Shown: positions 40,391-49,172 of the stretch, piece after piece
How the letters are laid out: each line of letters starts with the position of its first letter
How positions within the stretch are numbered: position 1 is the first letter of the stretch
Source of the DNA: Bacteroidales bacterium
Lineage (GTDB): Bacteria > Bacteroidota > Bacteroidia > Bacteroidales > UBA932
Direction: 5' to 3'
Assembly (NCBI GenBank): GCA_024398365.1
Contig: JAKSJG010000005.1
Span: forward strand, 1 to 51,601
DNA: 51,601 nucleotides
Notes under the pieces: model-generated
Told to the model about the DNA's origin: nothing
What the model saw: only the letters and a program-made list of their open reading frames with translations
The model's database searches: none
Position numbers and translations under genes: made by a program

Positions 40391-41739
40391 AAAAATTCAT
40401 CCTGATAATAATAACGACAATAGTAACCAGTTGCTTGGTCTTCCCGTTCTCATTCACCTTCTTCCCTTCGCAGAACACAAAGAACCTGATGGCGATCATC
40501 GGTATTGTCCTCTACGCTTTTAATCTGATCAATAAAAGACGTATTGAAACGGAGAAAGGGAATATATTGGTTTTCATAGGGGCATTCGCCGTGGCATTCA
40601 TGGCGCTGTTCACTATGATATACCACAACACCTCCGATGACACATACGTCTCGTTCCCGATTACTCTTGTCTTATGGCTGGCCGCTGCATATACCTGTAT
40701 CAGGATGGTGAAGGCCACCCACGAGTATGCATCAGTCGAACTGATTACCTGCTATCTGACGGCAGTTGCGGTACTGCAGTGCATAACAGCCGAACTCATT
40801 AGCAATATACCGGCATTTGAGAACTGGGTCTGCTCCTGGATGCATGGAGGTGAAATATTCTTTAAAAAGTCGGGCAGGATGTACGGTATCGGATGTGCAT
40901 TGGATGTAGCCGGAGTGCGTTTCTCTGCGATTTTAATAATGCTGGCACACCTTTGTTGCACGGCAAGCGCGGAGAGAAAAAACAAGAAATTGCTTCTTCT
41001 GCTGATATGCTATGCAGCTATCACCGTTGTCGGCAATATGATCTCCAGGACGACACTGGTCGGGGCCGCACTTGGTATCGGAATGTGGATTCTGATTACC
41101 TTGATTCCGGAGAGGGGAGCAAATGCTAATATCTCGCGGTTGTGGGGACGGTTGCTGTTGACGGTTTTTCTGGCATTCGGTATATGTACGGTGCTTTACA
41201 ACACAAACTACAAGGTCAGAGAGGATTTGAGATTCGGATTTGAAGGCTTTTTCTCCATAGCTGAAAAAGGACATTGGGAAACCCATTCCAACAATGAGCT
41301 TGAAAAAATGGTCAAGTGGCCGGACAATACCGCCACTTGGATTCTCGGTGACGGATATATGGCAGATCCCACAGCTGTAGAAGATTACCTGATTTCCTTC
41401 AAGGCAAGTGGAGATTACGTCTATATGGGCACTGATATCGGTTACTGTCGTTTCATATTCTACTTCGGAATAGTGGGCCTTGCCGTGATGATAATATATT
41501 TCGCCATCATCGCCGCAGCCTGCGCTGCAAGGGCTCCGTCCAAGGGTCTGGCCTATTTCTTTCTGTTTGTTGTCACCCTTGTGGTGTGGGCTAAAGTGAC
41601 GACGGACCCGTTTGCTGTGATGTGCCTGTTCCTGCTGACAGACATCGAGACCGATGAGGATGAGAAAGAAGACGAGGACGAGGACGAAGATGAGGAGGAC
41701 GAATATGAAAATCGTATATTGCATACACTCTCTGTATAA
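40387..41739 (+). CDS. Wzy-type polysaccharide polymerase with acidic tail
   Basis: This 450-residue polytopic protein is the best candidate for the repeat-unit polymerase. The ATG at 40387 overlaps the GT2 stop. About 11 hydrophobic segments are interrupted by a long periplasmic loop in the second half (about residues 270-345, VREDLRFGFEGFFSIAEKG, WPDNTATWILGDGY), as in Wzy/WaaL (O-antigen ligase) proteins. The cytoplasmic C terminus is extraordinary: DEDEKEDEDEDEDEEDEYE, encoded by a purine-rich repeat, then 10 more residues that overlap the next gene by 35 bp. No other Wzy candidate is as good, although the protein at 26562 is similar in size. Confidence 0.78.
   Translation: MKKFILIIITTIVTSCLVFPFSFTFFPSQNTKNLMAIIGIVLYAFNLINKRRIETEKGNILVFIGAFAVAFMALFTMIYHNTSDDTYVSFPITLVLWLAAAYTCIRMVKATHEYASVELITCYLTAVAVLQCITAELISNIPAFENWVCSWMHGGEIFFKKSGRMYGIGCALDVAGVRFSAILIMLAHLCCTASAERKNKKLLLLLICYAAITVVGNMISRTTLVGAALGIGMWILITLIPERGANANISRLWGRLLLTVFLAFGICTVLYNTNYKVREDLRFGFEGFFSIAEKGHWETHSNNELEKMVKWPDNTATWILGDGYMADPTAVEDYLISFKASGDYVYMGTDIGYCRFIFYFGIVGLAVMIIYFAIIAAACAARAPSKGLAYFFLFVVTLVVWAKVTTDPFAVMCLFLLTDIETDEDEKEDEDEDEDEEDEYENRILHTLSV
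41649..41704 (+). repeat. GA-rich low-complexity tract encoding the Wzy acidic tail
   Basis: This run of GAN codons (GAC GAG GAC GAG GAC GAA GAT GAG GAG GAC and neighbours) lies immediately before the GT4 ATG at 41705. The stretch is purine-rich and could also serve as the ribosome-binding region for the next gene. Short-unit repeats of this kind can change length. Confidence 0.6.
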
Positions 41740-42844
41740 CCCCGGCGGGATGGAACGTGTGATGCTGGGCAAGGTGGCATACCTCAAGGCTCACACCGAC
41801 TGGGACATATCCATAGTCACCACCAACCAGGGTGGCAGACCTGTGTTCTTTGACCTTCCTGACGGCGTCAGGCTGACCGATCTGGACATCAACTATGAGA
41901 GTGGCGCCCAGTCACGCGCACTCAAGAAAATACTGATCTATCTACGCAAAAAGAAACTTCACAGACAGCGGCTGACAGCGCTGCTGATGAAGGAGAATAC
42001 TGATATCGTGGTATCCCTATTTCCTTCCGAATCCTCATTCATCCCGAAGATCAAGGACGGCAGCAAAAAGGTTCTGGAACTGCATTTCAACAGATATTTC
42101 CGCACGCAGTACGGACGAGGCGGCCTGGTGGGAATAATTGACAGGATACGCGAGAAGTCCGATCTGAGGCTTGTCCGGAAATTTGACAGATTTGTGGTGC
42201 TGACGGATGAGGACAATGGATACTGGGGCAATCTGCCAAATATGGTGACAATCTCCAATCCATCTCTTTTCAAAGCGGAACGCATCTCTGACACAAGCAG
42301 GCACAGGGTAATAGCTGTAGGCAGGCTGGACTATCAGAAAGGTTTCGACAGGCTGCTGAAAGCCTGGGAGACGATATGCAGACAGGATGACCTCAAAGAT
42401 TGGGTACTTGATATATATGGCAAGGGCGAATGGGAGGAAAGTCTGCAAAAGCAGATACAGGACGGCGGGATGGCCGGAAGGGCATTCCTTCGCGGCACCA
42501 CATCGGACATAGCAGCGGAATTTGCGGACAGTGCATTCATAGCGATGAGCTCACACTACGAGGGCCTGCCTATGGTGCTGATAGAAGCTATGACCTGCGG
42601 CTTGCCGGCGGTAAGTTTCGCCTGCAAATGCGGTCCCCGCGACATCATACAGGATGGGGTCAATGGCCTGCTGGTCCCTGACGGGGACTGCAACGCTCTG
42701 GCCTCCGCGATGATGAAAGTGATGAGGGATGATACTATGCGCCGCACTATGGGAACGGAAGCGCTCAAAGTCAGGGAAAAGTACAATGAGGATGTCATAA
42801 TGGCGCAATGGATATCAATGTTCGAATCTATCCGCTCAGAATGA
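41705..42844 (+). CDS. GT4 family glycosyltransferase
   Basis: This 379-residue GT-B enzyme of family 4 has KIVYCIHSLYNPGGMERVMLG at the N terminus (glycine-rich loop), VIAVGRLDYQKGFDRLLKAW as the start of the donor domain, and SSHYEGLPMVLIEAMTCGLP, the E-x7-E motif. The long open frame starts at 41654, but that part is only the repeat tract read in another frame; the ATG at 41705 starts the conserved domain. It overlaps wzy by 35 bp and the next GT4 by 4 bp. It resembles WaaG/RfaG-type retaining transferases. Confidence 0.9.
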   Translation: MKIVYCIHSLYNPGGMERVMLGKVAYLKAHTDWDISIVTTNQGGRPVFFDLPDGVRLTDLDINYESGAQSRALKKILIYLRKKKLHRQRLTALLMKENTDIVVSLFPSESSFIPKIKDGSKKVLELHFNRYFRTQYGRGGLVGIIDRIREKSDLRLVRKFDRFVVLTDEDNGYWGNLPNMVTISNPSLFKAERISDTSRHRVIAVGRLDYQKGFDRLLKAWETICRQDDLKDWVLDIYGKGEWEESLQKQIQDGGMAGRAFLRGTTSDIAAEFADSAFIAMSSHYEGLPMVLIEAMTCGLPAVSFACKCGPRDIIQDGVNGLLVPDGDCNALASAMMKVMRDDTMRRTMGTEALKVREKYNEDVIMAQWISMFESIRSE

Positions 42845-44067
42845 AACGCGTCCTGCAGATAAATCCGGTCATCCGCACAACTACCTCCACAGGCAAGATA
42901 ATGAAGGAGATCGGCGCCGTGGCGCAGTCATGCGGTTGGGAGAGCTATGTTGCGTACAGCCGCGGACGCGACGGAGTGCCGGCTGACAGCGGCAATCTGC
43001 TGCCGGTTGGCAGCCGTCTGAGCGTGGCCCTGCACGGGCTGCTGACCCGGCTGACCGACAGGCACGGCCTTGGCTCCCGCATTGCCACCAGGCACTTCAT
43101 CAGGAAAGTGGAAGCGCTTGACCCGGATGTCATTCACATTCACAACATACACGGGTATTTCCTCAATTACAAGATACTCTTCAGATATCTGAGGCGCAGT
43201 GGAAAGCCTGTCATCTGGACCGTCCACGACTGCTGGCTTTACACCGGGCACTGCTATCATTACGACTCGGTCGGCTGCGACAGATGGAAGACAGTATGCC
43301 ACGACTGTCCGCAGAAAAAGGAATTCCCGACAAGCCTGCTTCTGGACCGTTCGAAGAGGAATTTCAAGGACAAGCGCAAGGCCTTCACATCACTGGACAA
43401 GGATAAGTTCACCATAGTGACGGTATCCGAATGGATGCGTGACCAGATGAAGGACTCGTTCCTGAAGGGCTGCCGCTACGAAGTCATACACAACGGCATA
43501 GATACTGACAGGTTTGCCCCTGCGTCTCCGGACGGATTCATCAGCAGATACAATCTGCAGGGGAAGCACATCCTTCTCGGTGTCGCAAGCATCTGGAGCA
43601 AGGAGAAAGGGCTGGATGATTTCGTCAAGCTGGCATCAATGCTCAGGAAAGATGAGATCATCGTGCTTGTGGGACTGACAGCATCGCAGGCTGCCGCGAT
43701 GCCGGAGAATATCCTCGGACTGCCAAAAACTTCAAGCGTGGAAGAGCTGTGCGGGATATACAGTGCCGCGGACACATTCGTCAACCTGACATGGCAGGAC
43801 AACTACCCCACCGTCAATATGGAGGCCATCGCATGTGGCACGCCTGTAGTAACATACGATACCGGAGGCAGCGGCGAATCGGTCTTCGAGGGGACCGGCA
43901 GCATAGTCGGTCAGGGTGACCTGGATGCTGTACTGAATGCTGCCCGCAAGATTGAAGCATGTGGCAGAGGCTGCTACAGGAAGCACTGCAGGGCCATCGC
44001 CCTTGAGCATTTCGACAAACAGGAATGCTTCAAAAAATATATTGAACTCTACGAGACAATGATATGA
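42841..44067 (+). CDS. GT4 family glycosyltransferase (WcaC-like)
   Basis: This 408-residue GT-B enzyme has VLQINPVIRTTTSTGKIMKEI, then IHIHNIHGYFLNYKILF and VIWTVHDCWLYTGHC with a Cys-rich stretch (CDRWKTVCHDCPQKKEFP) seen in colanic-acid WcaC-like enzymes. The donor domain follows (VIHNGIDTDRFAP, WSKEKGLDDFVKLA, NYPTVNMEAIACGTPVV with the E-x7-E-like motif). The ATG at 42841 overlaps the preceding stop. It sits in a run of three GT4 genes. Confidence 0.9.
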   Translation: MKRVLQINPVIRTTTSTGKIMKEIGAVAQSCGWESYVAYSRGRDGVPADSGNLLPVGSRLSVALHGLLTRLTDRHGLGSRIATRHFIRKVEALDPDVIHIHNIHGYFLNYKILFRYLRRSGKPVIWTVHDCWLYTGHCYHYDSVGCDRWKTVCHDCPQKKEFPTSLLLDRSKRNFKDKRKAFTSLDKDKFTIVTVSEWMRDQMKDSFLKGCRYEVIHNGIDTDRFAPASPDGFISRYNLQGKHILLGVASIWSKEKGLDDFVKLASMLRKDEIIVLVGLTASQAAAMPENILGLPKTSSVEELCGIYSAADTFVNLTWQDNYPTVNMEAIACGTPVVTYDTGGSGESVFEGTGSIVGQGDLDAVLNAARKIEACGRGCYRKHCRAIALEHFDKQECFKKYIELYETMI

Positions 44068-45179
44068 AAGTACTGCAAGTAGGTAAGTTCTACCCTATCC
44101 GCGGAGGCGTGGAGAAAGTAATGTGGGACCTCACCATGGGCCTGTCGGCATCCGGTATCGAATGCGACATGCTCTGCGCCTGCTTCAAGGAGGATATGCC
44201 CGACGGAGGTATCATCCGCTTCAATGACAAGGGGCGTGTGATATGCGTCAAGGCCCTGACCAAGAAAGCGGCAACGATGATCTCCCCTGCCATGATAAGC
44301 TGGCTGAGGAAGCATTGCGACGAATACGACATCATACATGTGCATCATCCTGACCCTATGGCAGCCCTCGCTCTGAGACTCAGCGGCTACAAGGGACGTG
44401 TATTCCTGCACTGGCACAGCGACATCATCAAGCAGAAATTCTTCCTGGCCCTGTACAGACCTCTGCAGAGCTGGCTGATACGCAGGACTGAACAGATCAT
44501 AGGCACCACGCCCGTATATGTTCAGCAGTCCCCCTGGCTGCAGAAGGTACAGGACAAAGTGACATACGTGCCTATCGGAGTGGATCCTGTCAAGTATGAC
44601 CAGGCCGCCGCAGATGCACTCCGCGAGCAATATCCCGGCAAGACCATTGTGTTCTCCCTCGGCAGGCTTGTGGGCTACAAGGGCTACACCTATCTCGTGG
44701 AAGCAGCCGGATATCTGCCTGACAATTATGTTATTATCATAGGCGGCGAAGGCCCGCTCCGCAGAGAACTGGAGACTCAGATAGAGGCAGCAGGGCTTCA
44801 GGACAAGGTCAGATTGATCGGATATCTTGACAGCGATACTGCCCACAACTGGTTTGGAGCCTGTGACCTGTATGTGATGAGCTCGATCTGGAAAACCGAA
44901 GCCTTCGGCATAGTCCAGATAGAGGCCATGTCCTGCGGAAAGCCGGTAGTGGCCACCCGGATTCCAGAATCCGGGGTCTCATGGGTCAACGAGGACGGTG
45001 TATCCGGTCTTAATGTCACGCCGGAAAATGCCCGCGAATTAGCTGATGCAATTTTGCAAATAACTTCAAATAATTGTACTTTTGCAAGTTATTCGGAAAA
45101 TGCGCGAAAGCGCTATCTGGATAATTTTACATTTGAAGGAATGATCCAAAACGTAACAAATAAATACACAATACAATGA
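44064..45179 (+). CDS. GT4 family glycosyltransferase
   Basis: This 371-residue GT-B enzyme has VLQVGKFYPIRGGVEKVMWDL at the N terminus, IHVHHPDPMAALAL, YVPIGVDPVKYD, FSLGRLVGYKGYTYLVEAA (donor domain) and KTEAFGIVQIEAMSCGKPVV with the E-x7-E motif. It is typical of capsule mannosyl/glucosyltransferases. It starts by overlapping the previous stop (ATGA), and its own stop overlaps the barrel gene. A promoter for the export genes is embedded in its last 130 bp, where base composition drops locally. Confidence 0.9.
   Translation: MKVLQVGKFYPIRGGVEKVMWDLTMGLSASGIECDMLCACFKEDMPDGGIIRFNDKGRVICVKALTKKAATMISPAMISWLRKHCDEYDIIHVHHPDPMAALALRLSGYKGRVFLHWHSDIIKQKFFLALYRPLQSWLIRRTEQIIGTTPVYVQQSPWLQKVQDKVTYVPIGVDPVKYDQAAADALREQYPGKTIVFSLGRLVGYKGYTYLVEAAGYLPDNYVIIIGGEGPLRRELETQIEAAGLQDKVRLIGYLDSDTAHNWFGACDLYVMSSIWKTEAFGIVQIEAMSCGKPVVATRIPESGVSWVNEDGVSGLNVTPENARELADAILQITSNNCTFASYSENARKRYLDNFTFEGMIQNVTNKYTIQ
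45053..45085 (+). promoter_or_regulatory. Internal promoter of the export module
   Basis: TTTG (45053-45056), 20 nt, TACTTTTGC (45077-45085): a full match to the Bacteroidetes -33/-7 consensus, inside the 3' end of the GT4 gene. The predicted leader to the ATG at 45176 is about 85 nt. Confidence 0.65.
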
Positions 45180-45910
45180 AAAAAACAATCATCGCTGCAA
45201 TAGCAGTACTTTTCAGCGCTATCACCGTAGCAAACGCACAGGACAACATTCTGGACGAGTTCGATAAGAGCGCACAGGAGGAGATTACTCCAATCAAACC
45301 TTATTTCATTACCGTTTACGGTGGTCCGACCGCTTCAGGCAACGAAAACGTAGGTGCTTTCTTTGAGGAAGGCAAAGCCCTCGACCTCATCGACTGGCTC
45401 CAGGGTGGCATCAGCGCCGGTTACTATTTCAGCAACCGCTACGGTGCACGCATCTCCCTCGAATACAGCAACAACCAGAGCGCTCTCAATCACGATGAGA
45501 CATTCGCGCCGGGTCTGTTCGAATACACTTTCAGAAGCGGAGCCGTCTTCGCAGACTGGATCATCAACGGTGGCAATGTTACCAAGCCCAAGAAGTTCAA
45601 CTGGAGACCTTATTTCGGTATCGGCGCAGCTTACACATTTGATTTCGCAAACATCTACAACGATGAAGCTCATATGAGCCATCACCCTTGGCAGGGTTAT
45701 ACCACAAACAATCTCTGCTTTGCAATGCGTTACGGTCTGATCCTCGAGTATAACTTCAGCGAGACATTCGGCATCTATGTGGACGGCACCCACGAATGGT
45801 TCACCGACAACTACAACGGCATGCTGCCTAGGGATGCTGCCGGCAAGCACGTAGGCTTCCCTTTCGACATGAAGGTCAACGCCAACTTCGGCTTTGCCAT
45901 CCACTTTTAA
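45176..45910 (+). CDS. Outer-membrane beta-barrel protein
   Basis: This 244-residue protein has a signal peptide (MKKTIIAAIAVLFSAITVANA) and a barrel-like mature part of alternating strands: PYFITVYGGPTASG, GGISAGYYFSNRYGARISLEY, WRPYFGIGAAYTFDF and the final aromatic strand NANFGFAIHF, as required for outer-membrane insertion. It is distantly like the barrel half of the OmpA-like protein at 11041, but lacks the peptidoglycan domain. It is the first gene after the internal promoter and is followed by wza. It may help anchor or assist capsule export; no family-level function is known to me. Confidence 0.8.
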   Translation: MKKTIIAAIAVLFSAITVANAQDNILDEFDKSAQEEITPIKPYFITVYGGPTASGNENVGAFFEEGKALDLIDWLQGGISAGYYFSNRYGARISLEYSNNQSALNHDETFAPGLFEYTFRSGAVFADWIINGGNVTKPKKFNWRPYFGIGAAYTFDFANIYNDEAHMSHHPWQGYTTNNLCFAMRYGLILEYNFSETFGIYVDGTHEWFTDNYNGMLPRDAAGKHVGFPFDMKVNANFGFAIHF

Positions 45911-45929
45911 ACCATAGACAAGCTATAAT

Positions 45930-46736
45930 ATGAAACTGTCCAAGCTGTTCATCCTGACAGCGCTCTCCGTTGTACTGGCATCATGCTCGACATCGAGGAG
46001 CCTCACATATATGCAGGACTTCGAGGTGGGTGAAAAATTCCCGGTAGCAGATGCTCCGGAGCTCAAAGTCAAACCGGGTGACCGTCTGGACATCTCCGTC
46101 ACCTGCAGGAACCCTCAATTGGCGATACCGTTCAATGTGGTAGGCGGTGTATTCAACCTTGACCTCGGTGACGACGGCGGACGTTCTTCGATAAGCAACG
46201 AGATCAAGAAAGGCTATCTTGTGGACAATGACGGCAATATCGATTTCCCGGTCCTGGGCACTCTCCATGTGGCCGGATTCACTCTCAACCAAGTGAAGAA
46301 ATATATCACAGACCTGCTGGTAGAGCGAAACTATATCAAAGAACCTCTCGTATCCGTTGATCTACTGAATTTCAGGATAACAGTACTGGGCGAGACCAGC
46401 GTCGGTGATATATCCATCAGCGCCAACCAATTGAACATCTTCCAGCTGATTGCCAGGACTCATGATCTCAGCCCTTTTGCGCTTCGCACCGATGTCAGAG
46501 TAATCCGCTACACCGACGACGGCTGCCGTGAGATATACTCGCTCAACCTCAAGAGCAAGGATGTCTTCAACTCCCCGGCATTTTACCTGCAGCAGAATGA
46601 TATCGTATATGTAATGCCTAAGGGAACCAAGCTCAGCGGCAGCGGCCTGACATCTTACACATCCGTAGCATCCGCAATATTATCGGCCATCAGCACACTG
46701 TCAGTATTATTCATGTGGGCTAACGCACTTAGATAA
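45930..46736 (+). CDS. Polysaccharide export lipoprotein, Wza-like
   Basis: This 268-residue outer-membrane export protein has the lipobox LASC with Cys19. The Poly_export domain begins at PELKVKPGDRLDISV, with GYLVDNDGNIDFPVLGTLHV, and an SLBB-like domain follows (ITVLGETSVGDISISANQLNIF, NDIVYVMPKG). A C-terminal helix (about residues 245-265, SAILSAISTLSVLFMWANAL) matches the Wza pore-forming helix. It pairs with the kinase Wzc directly downstream, with a 19-nt gap. It forms the channel for the finished polymer. Confidence 0.9.
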   Translation: MKLSKLFILTALSVVLASCSTSRSLTYMQDFEVGEKFPVADAPELKVKPGDRLDISVTCRNPQLAIPFNVVGGVFNLDLGDDGGRSSISNEIKKGYLVDNDGNIDFPVLGTLHVAGFTLNQVKKYITDLLVERNYIKEPLVSVDLLNFRITVLGETSVGDISISANQLNIFQLIARTHDLSPFALRTDVRVIRYTDDGCREIYSLNLKSKDVFNSPAFYLQQNDIVYVMPKGTKLSGSGLTSYTSVASAILSAISTLSVLFMWANALR

Positions 46737-46755
46737 CTGATTTTTCATTTACAAT

Positions 46756-49167
46756 ATGGGCAAAACGACGAAGAACAAAGGTACTGAGGAGCAGAATTCG
46801 ATCAACATCGTTGACCTTTTTTTCTATCTGCTCAGATACTGGTATCTTTTCCTGATATGCATACTGCTGTGCGTAGGATATGCATCGTACAAATACCTCA
46901 AGTCCCCGCTGGTATTCCGCAGCACCTCAACGATTATCATCAAGAATCCGGGCAACAACAAGGCATCCGTCCGGCTGGACCAGTTGAGCGGTATGATCAA
47001 CCGCGTCAACGTGTCCAACGAGATACTCCAGTTCAAGTCCGTTGACCTCATGGCCAAGGTCGTGGAGCGCATTGAGGCTAACGTAAGTTACACCGAACAT
47101 ATCAAACTGCGTGACGTGGAGATCTACAGGAACTCTCCTGTCCATATCTCATTCCTGGATGATATGGGTGAGCGCGGATACGCCAGATTTCAGGTCACCC
47201 CAATCGACGAAAGCACAGTCAAGGTCCAGATACCTGGCAAAAAAGCCATCAAGGTCAATCTGGGCAGCACGATAAGGGCTCCGTTTGGAAGATGCACCAT
47301 AGAGCCGACAAAGTTCTATTCTCCCGACTGGTATGGAAATACTATCACAGTGACCTGGAACACACCCGTATCGACTGCGAAGGCCTTCGCGTCCAGACTG
47401 GCCATCTGGCAGGCCAGCAACGATGCATCCATCCTGAACTTCAGTTTCAATGACTACTCCAGGGAACGTGCTTCGGCAATACTCAACGCCCTGATCGACG
47501 TTTACAACGAGGAGGCAATTGAGGAGAAGAACCAGGTAGCCATCAACACAGCCAACTTCATCGGAGAGCGACTTGAGATCATTGAGATGGAGCTCGGTGA
47601 TGTGGAGGGAGCCTTGGCCGCATACAAGAGCAGCCACCAGATAATGAGCGTTGATGAGACAGCATCAAAATATCTGGAGCAGAACCGTACCGCCACCAAA
47701 CAGATCGCCGAACTTGAGACCCAGATCCGGCTCGCGAACTACCTCAAGGATTTTGTTTCCCGTAGTGATAATGACGGCAGCCTGATGCCGGTCAACACAG
47801 GTATCAACGACAGCCGCGTGGAAGGCCTCATCGCCCAGTACAACACGATGAAGCTCCGCCACGACAAACTCATCAGCGACTCCAGTGCGGAGAACCCTGT
47901 GGTAGTCGAACTTGAATCTTCTCTTGCAAGTCTGCGCCAAACCATATTGACATCCATAGACAATCTTATCACAAACTACAATGTCAAGAAGAGCGATGCC
48001 GTGAAGCAGGAGCAGTCATCCATCACAAATTTCGCTTCAATGCCTTCCCGCGCCCGCGAGGTGCTCTCCATCGAGCGTCAGCAGAAGATCAAGGAACAGC
48101 TCTACCTCTTCCTCCTCAACAAGCGTGAGGAGAATGCACTCACTCAGTCGATGGTGGACAATAACGCCCGCATCATGAACAAAGCAGAGAGTACGTTCAA
48201 TCCAGTCGCCCCTAAGCGCAACAAGATGCTTCTTCTCGCCTTCCTGATAGGACTTGGTGCTCCGGCAGTATTCCTGATTGCCCGTCTGATGCTTGATTCC
48301 GCAATCCATACCCGCAAGGATGTGGAGGATGTGGTCAGCGCGCCGTTCCTCGGCACCGTGCCAAAGAGCAAGGAAGCGAAGAAGAAAGCTACCGACTTCA
48401 TCTACAACAAAAACTCAAAGGGCATATTCACGGAGTCATTCCGTATGCTCTGCACCAATATAGACTTCATGCGCCAGAGCGAAGAGGCAGCTGCATCCAC
48501 AGTACTGTCGTTCAGTTCATTCACAGCAGGCAGCGGAAAAACCTTCGTGGCTGTCAATATGGCAGCCTGCCTCGCGGATGCCGGCAAGAAAGTGGCAATC
48601 GTGGACCTCGACCTGCGCAAGCGCTCGATTTCCGACAGATTCAAACACAAGCATCATACAAGAGGTGTGTCAAACTTCATCTTCGACACCGCGCTTCCTG
48701 TTGATAACATCATCATCAAGGATGTGATGGAAAACGTGGACCTCGTACCGGCTGGACAAATGCCGCCGAACCCTGTGGAACTCCTCAAGAGACAGCGCCT
48801 CGACGATCTTTTCGCCGAACTCCGCAAACGCTATGACTACATCCTGATGGACTGCGTGCCTATTGACGTCGTGGCGGATGCCGTGATAGCCGACCGTCTC
48901 TGTGACATCAACCTCTTCATCCTGCGTGCCGGCAAGATTGACCGCCGTATGCTCCCGGCTCTTGAGACCATCTACCAGAGCGGCAAACTCCACAACATGG
49001 GCATTGTCCTCAACGGCGCCGAGGTTGCCAACGGCTACTCCAAGTACGGATATGCTTACGGTTATGGTTACGGATATGGCTACGGCTACGGATATGGCTA
49101 TGGCGAGACCGAGGACAAGAAGGGTCACAAGGCTTTAGATATCAAAAAATATTTTCGTAAAAGTTAA
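46756..49167 (+). CDS. Wzc-type chain-length regulator and tyrosine kinase
   Basis: This 803-residue inner-membrane protein controls chain length and export. The Wzz domain starts with a membrane helix at about residues 32-50 (YWYLFLICILLCVGYASYKYL), a long coiled-coil periplasmic part (about 255-430) follows, and a second helix lies near 495-515 (LLLAFLIGLGAPAVFLIARLM). The BY-kinase domain has Walker A FTAGSGKT with Lys595, Walker A' VAIVDLDLRK and Walker B YILMDCVPID. The C terminus is a Tyr-Gly repeat (10 Tyr), the autophosphorylated tail, before a basic end. The gene lies between wza and a small HAD hydrolase. Phosphotyrosine control of the locus is expected. Confidence 0.93.
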   Translation: MGKTTKNKGTEEQNSINIVDLFFYLLRYWYLFLICILLCVGYASYKYLKSPLVFRSTSTIIIKNPGNNKASVRLDQLSGMINRVNVSNEILQFKSVDLMAKVVERIEANVSYTEHIKLRDVEIYRNSPVHISFLDDMGERGYARFQVTPIDESTVKVQIPGKKAIKVNLGSTIRAPFGRCTIEPTKFYSPDWYGNTITVTWNTPVSTAKAFASRLAIWQASNDASILNFSFNDYSRERASAILNALIDVYNEEAIEEKNQVAINTANFIGERLEIIEMELGDVEGALAAYKSSHQIMSVDETASKYLEQNRTATKQIAELETQIRLANYLKDFVSRSDNDGSLMPVNTGINDSRVEGLIAQYNTMKLRHDKLISDSSAENPVVVELESSLASLRQTILTSIDNLITNYNVKKSDAVKQEQSSITNFASMPSRAREVLSIERQQKIKEQLYLFLLNKREENALTQSMVDNNARIMNKAESTFNPVAPKRNKMLLLAFLIGLGAPAVFLIARLMLDSAIHTRKDVEDVVSAPFLGTVPKSKEAKKKATDFIYNKNSKGIFTESFRMLCTNIDFMRQSEEAAASTVLSFSSFTAGSGKTFVAVNMAACLADAGKKVAIVDLDLRKRSISDRFKHKHHTRGVSNFIFDTALPVDNIIIKDVMENVDLVPAGQMPPNPVELLKRQRLDDLFAELRKRYDYILMDCVPIDVVADAVIADRLCDINLFILRAGKIDRRMLPALETIYQSGKLHNMGIVLNGAEVANGYSKYGYAYGYGYGYGYGYGYGYGETEDKKGHKALDIKKYFRKS
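49045..49104 (+). repeat. Tandem Tyr-Gly codon repeat in the Wzc tail
   Basis: Sixty bases of TAY-GGN codon pairs encode ten consecutive Tyr-Gly/Ala dipeptides. Short-unit repeats can slip in multiples of 6 bp without breaking the frame, so the number of phosphorylatable tyrosines could vary. Confidence 0.75.
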
Positions 49168-49172
49168 GTGCA

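Noticed and set aside
40933-41787. 284-codon minus-strand ORF opposite the polymerase
   Set aside because: Antisense shadow; its Ser/acidic runs come from the GA-rich tract read backwards.
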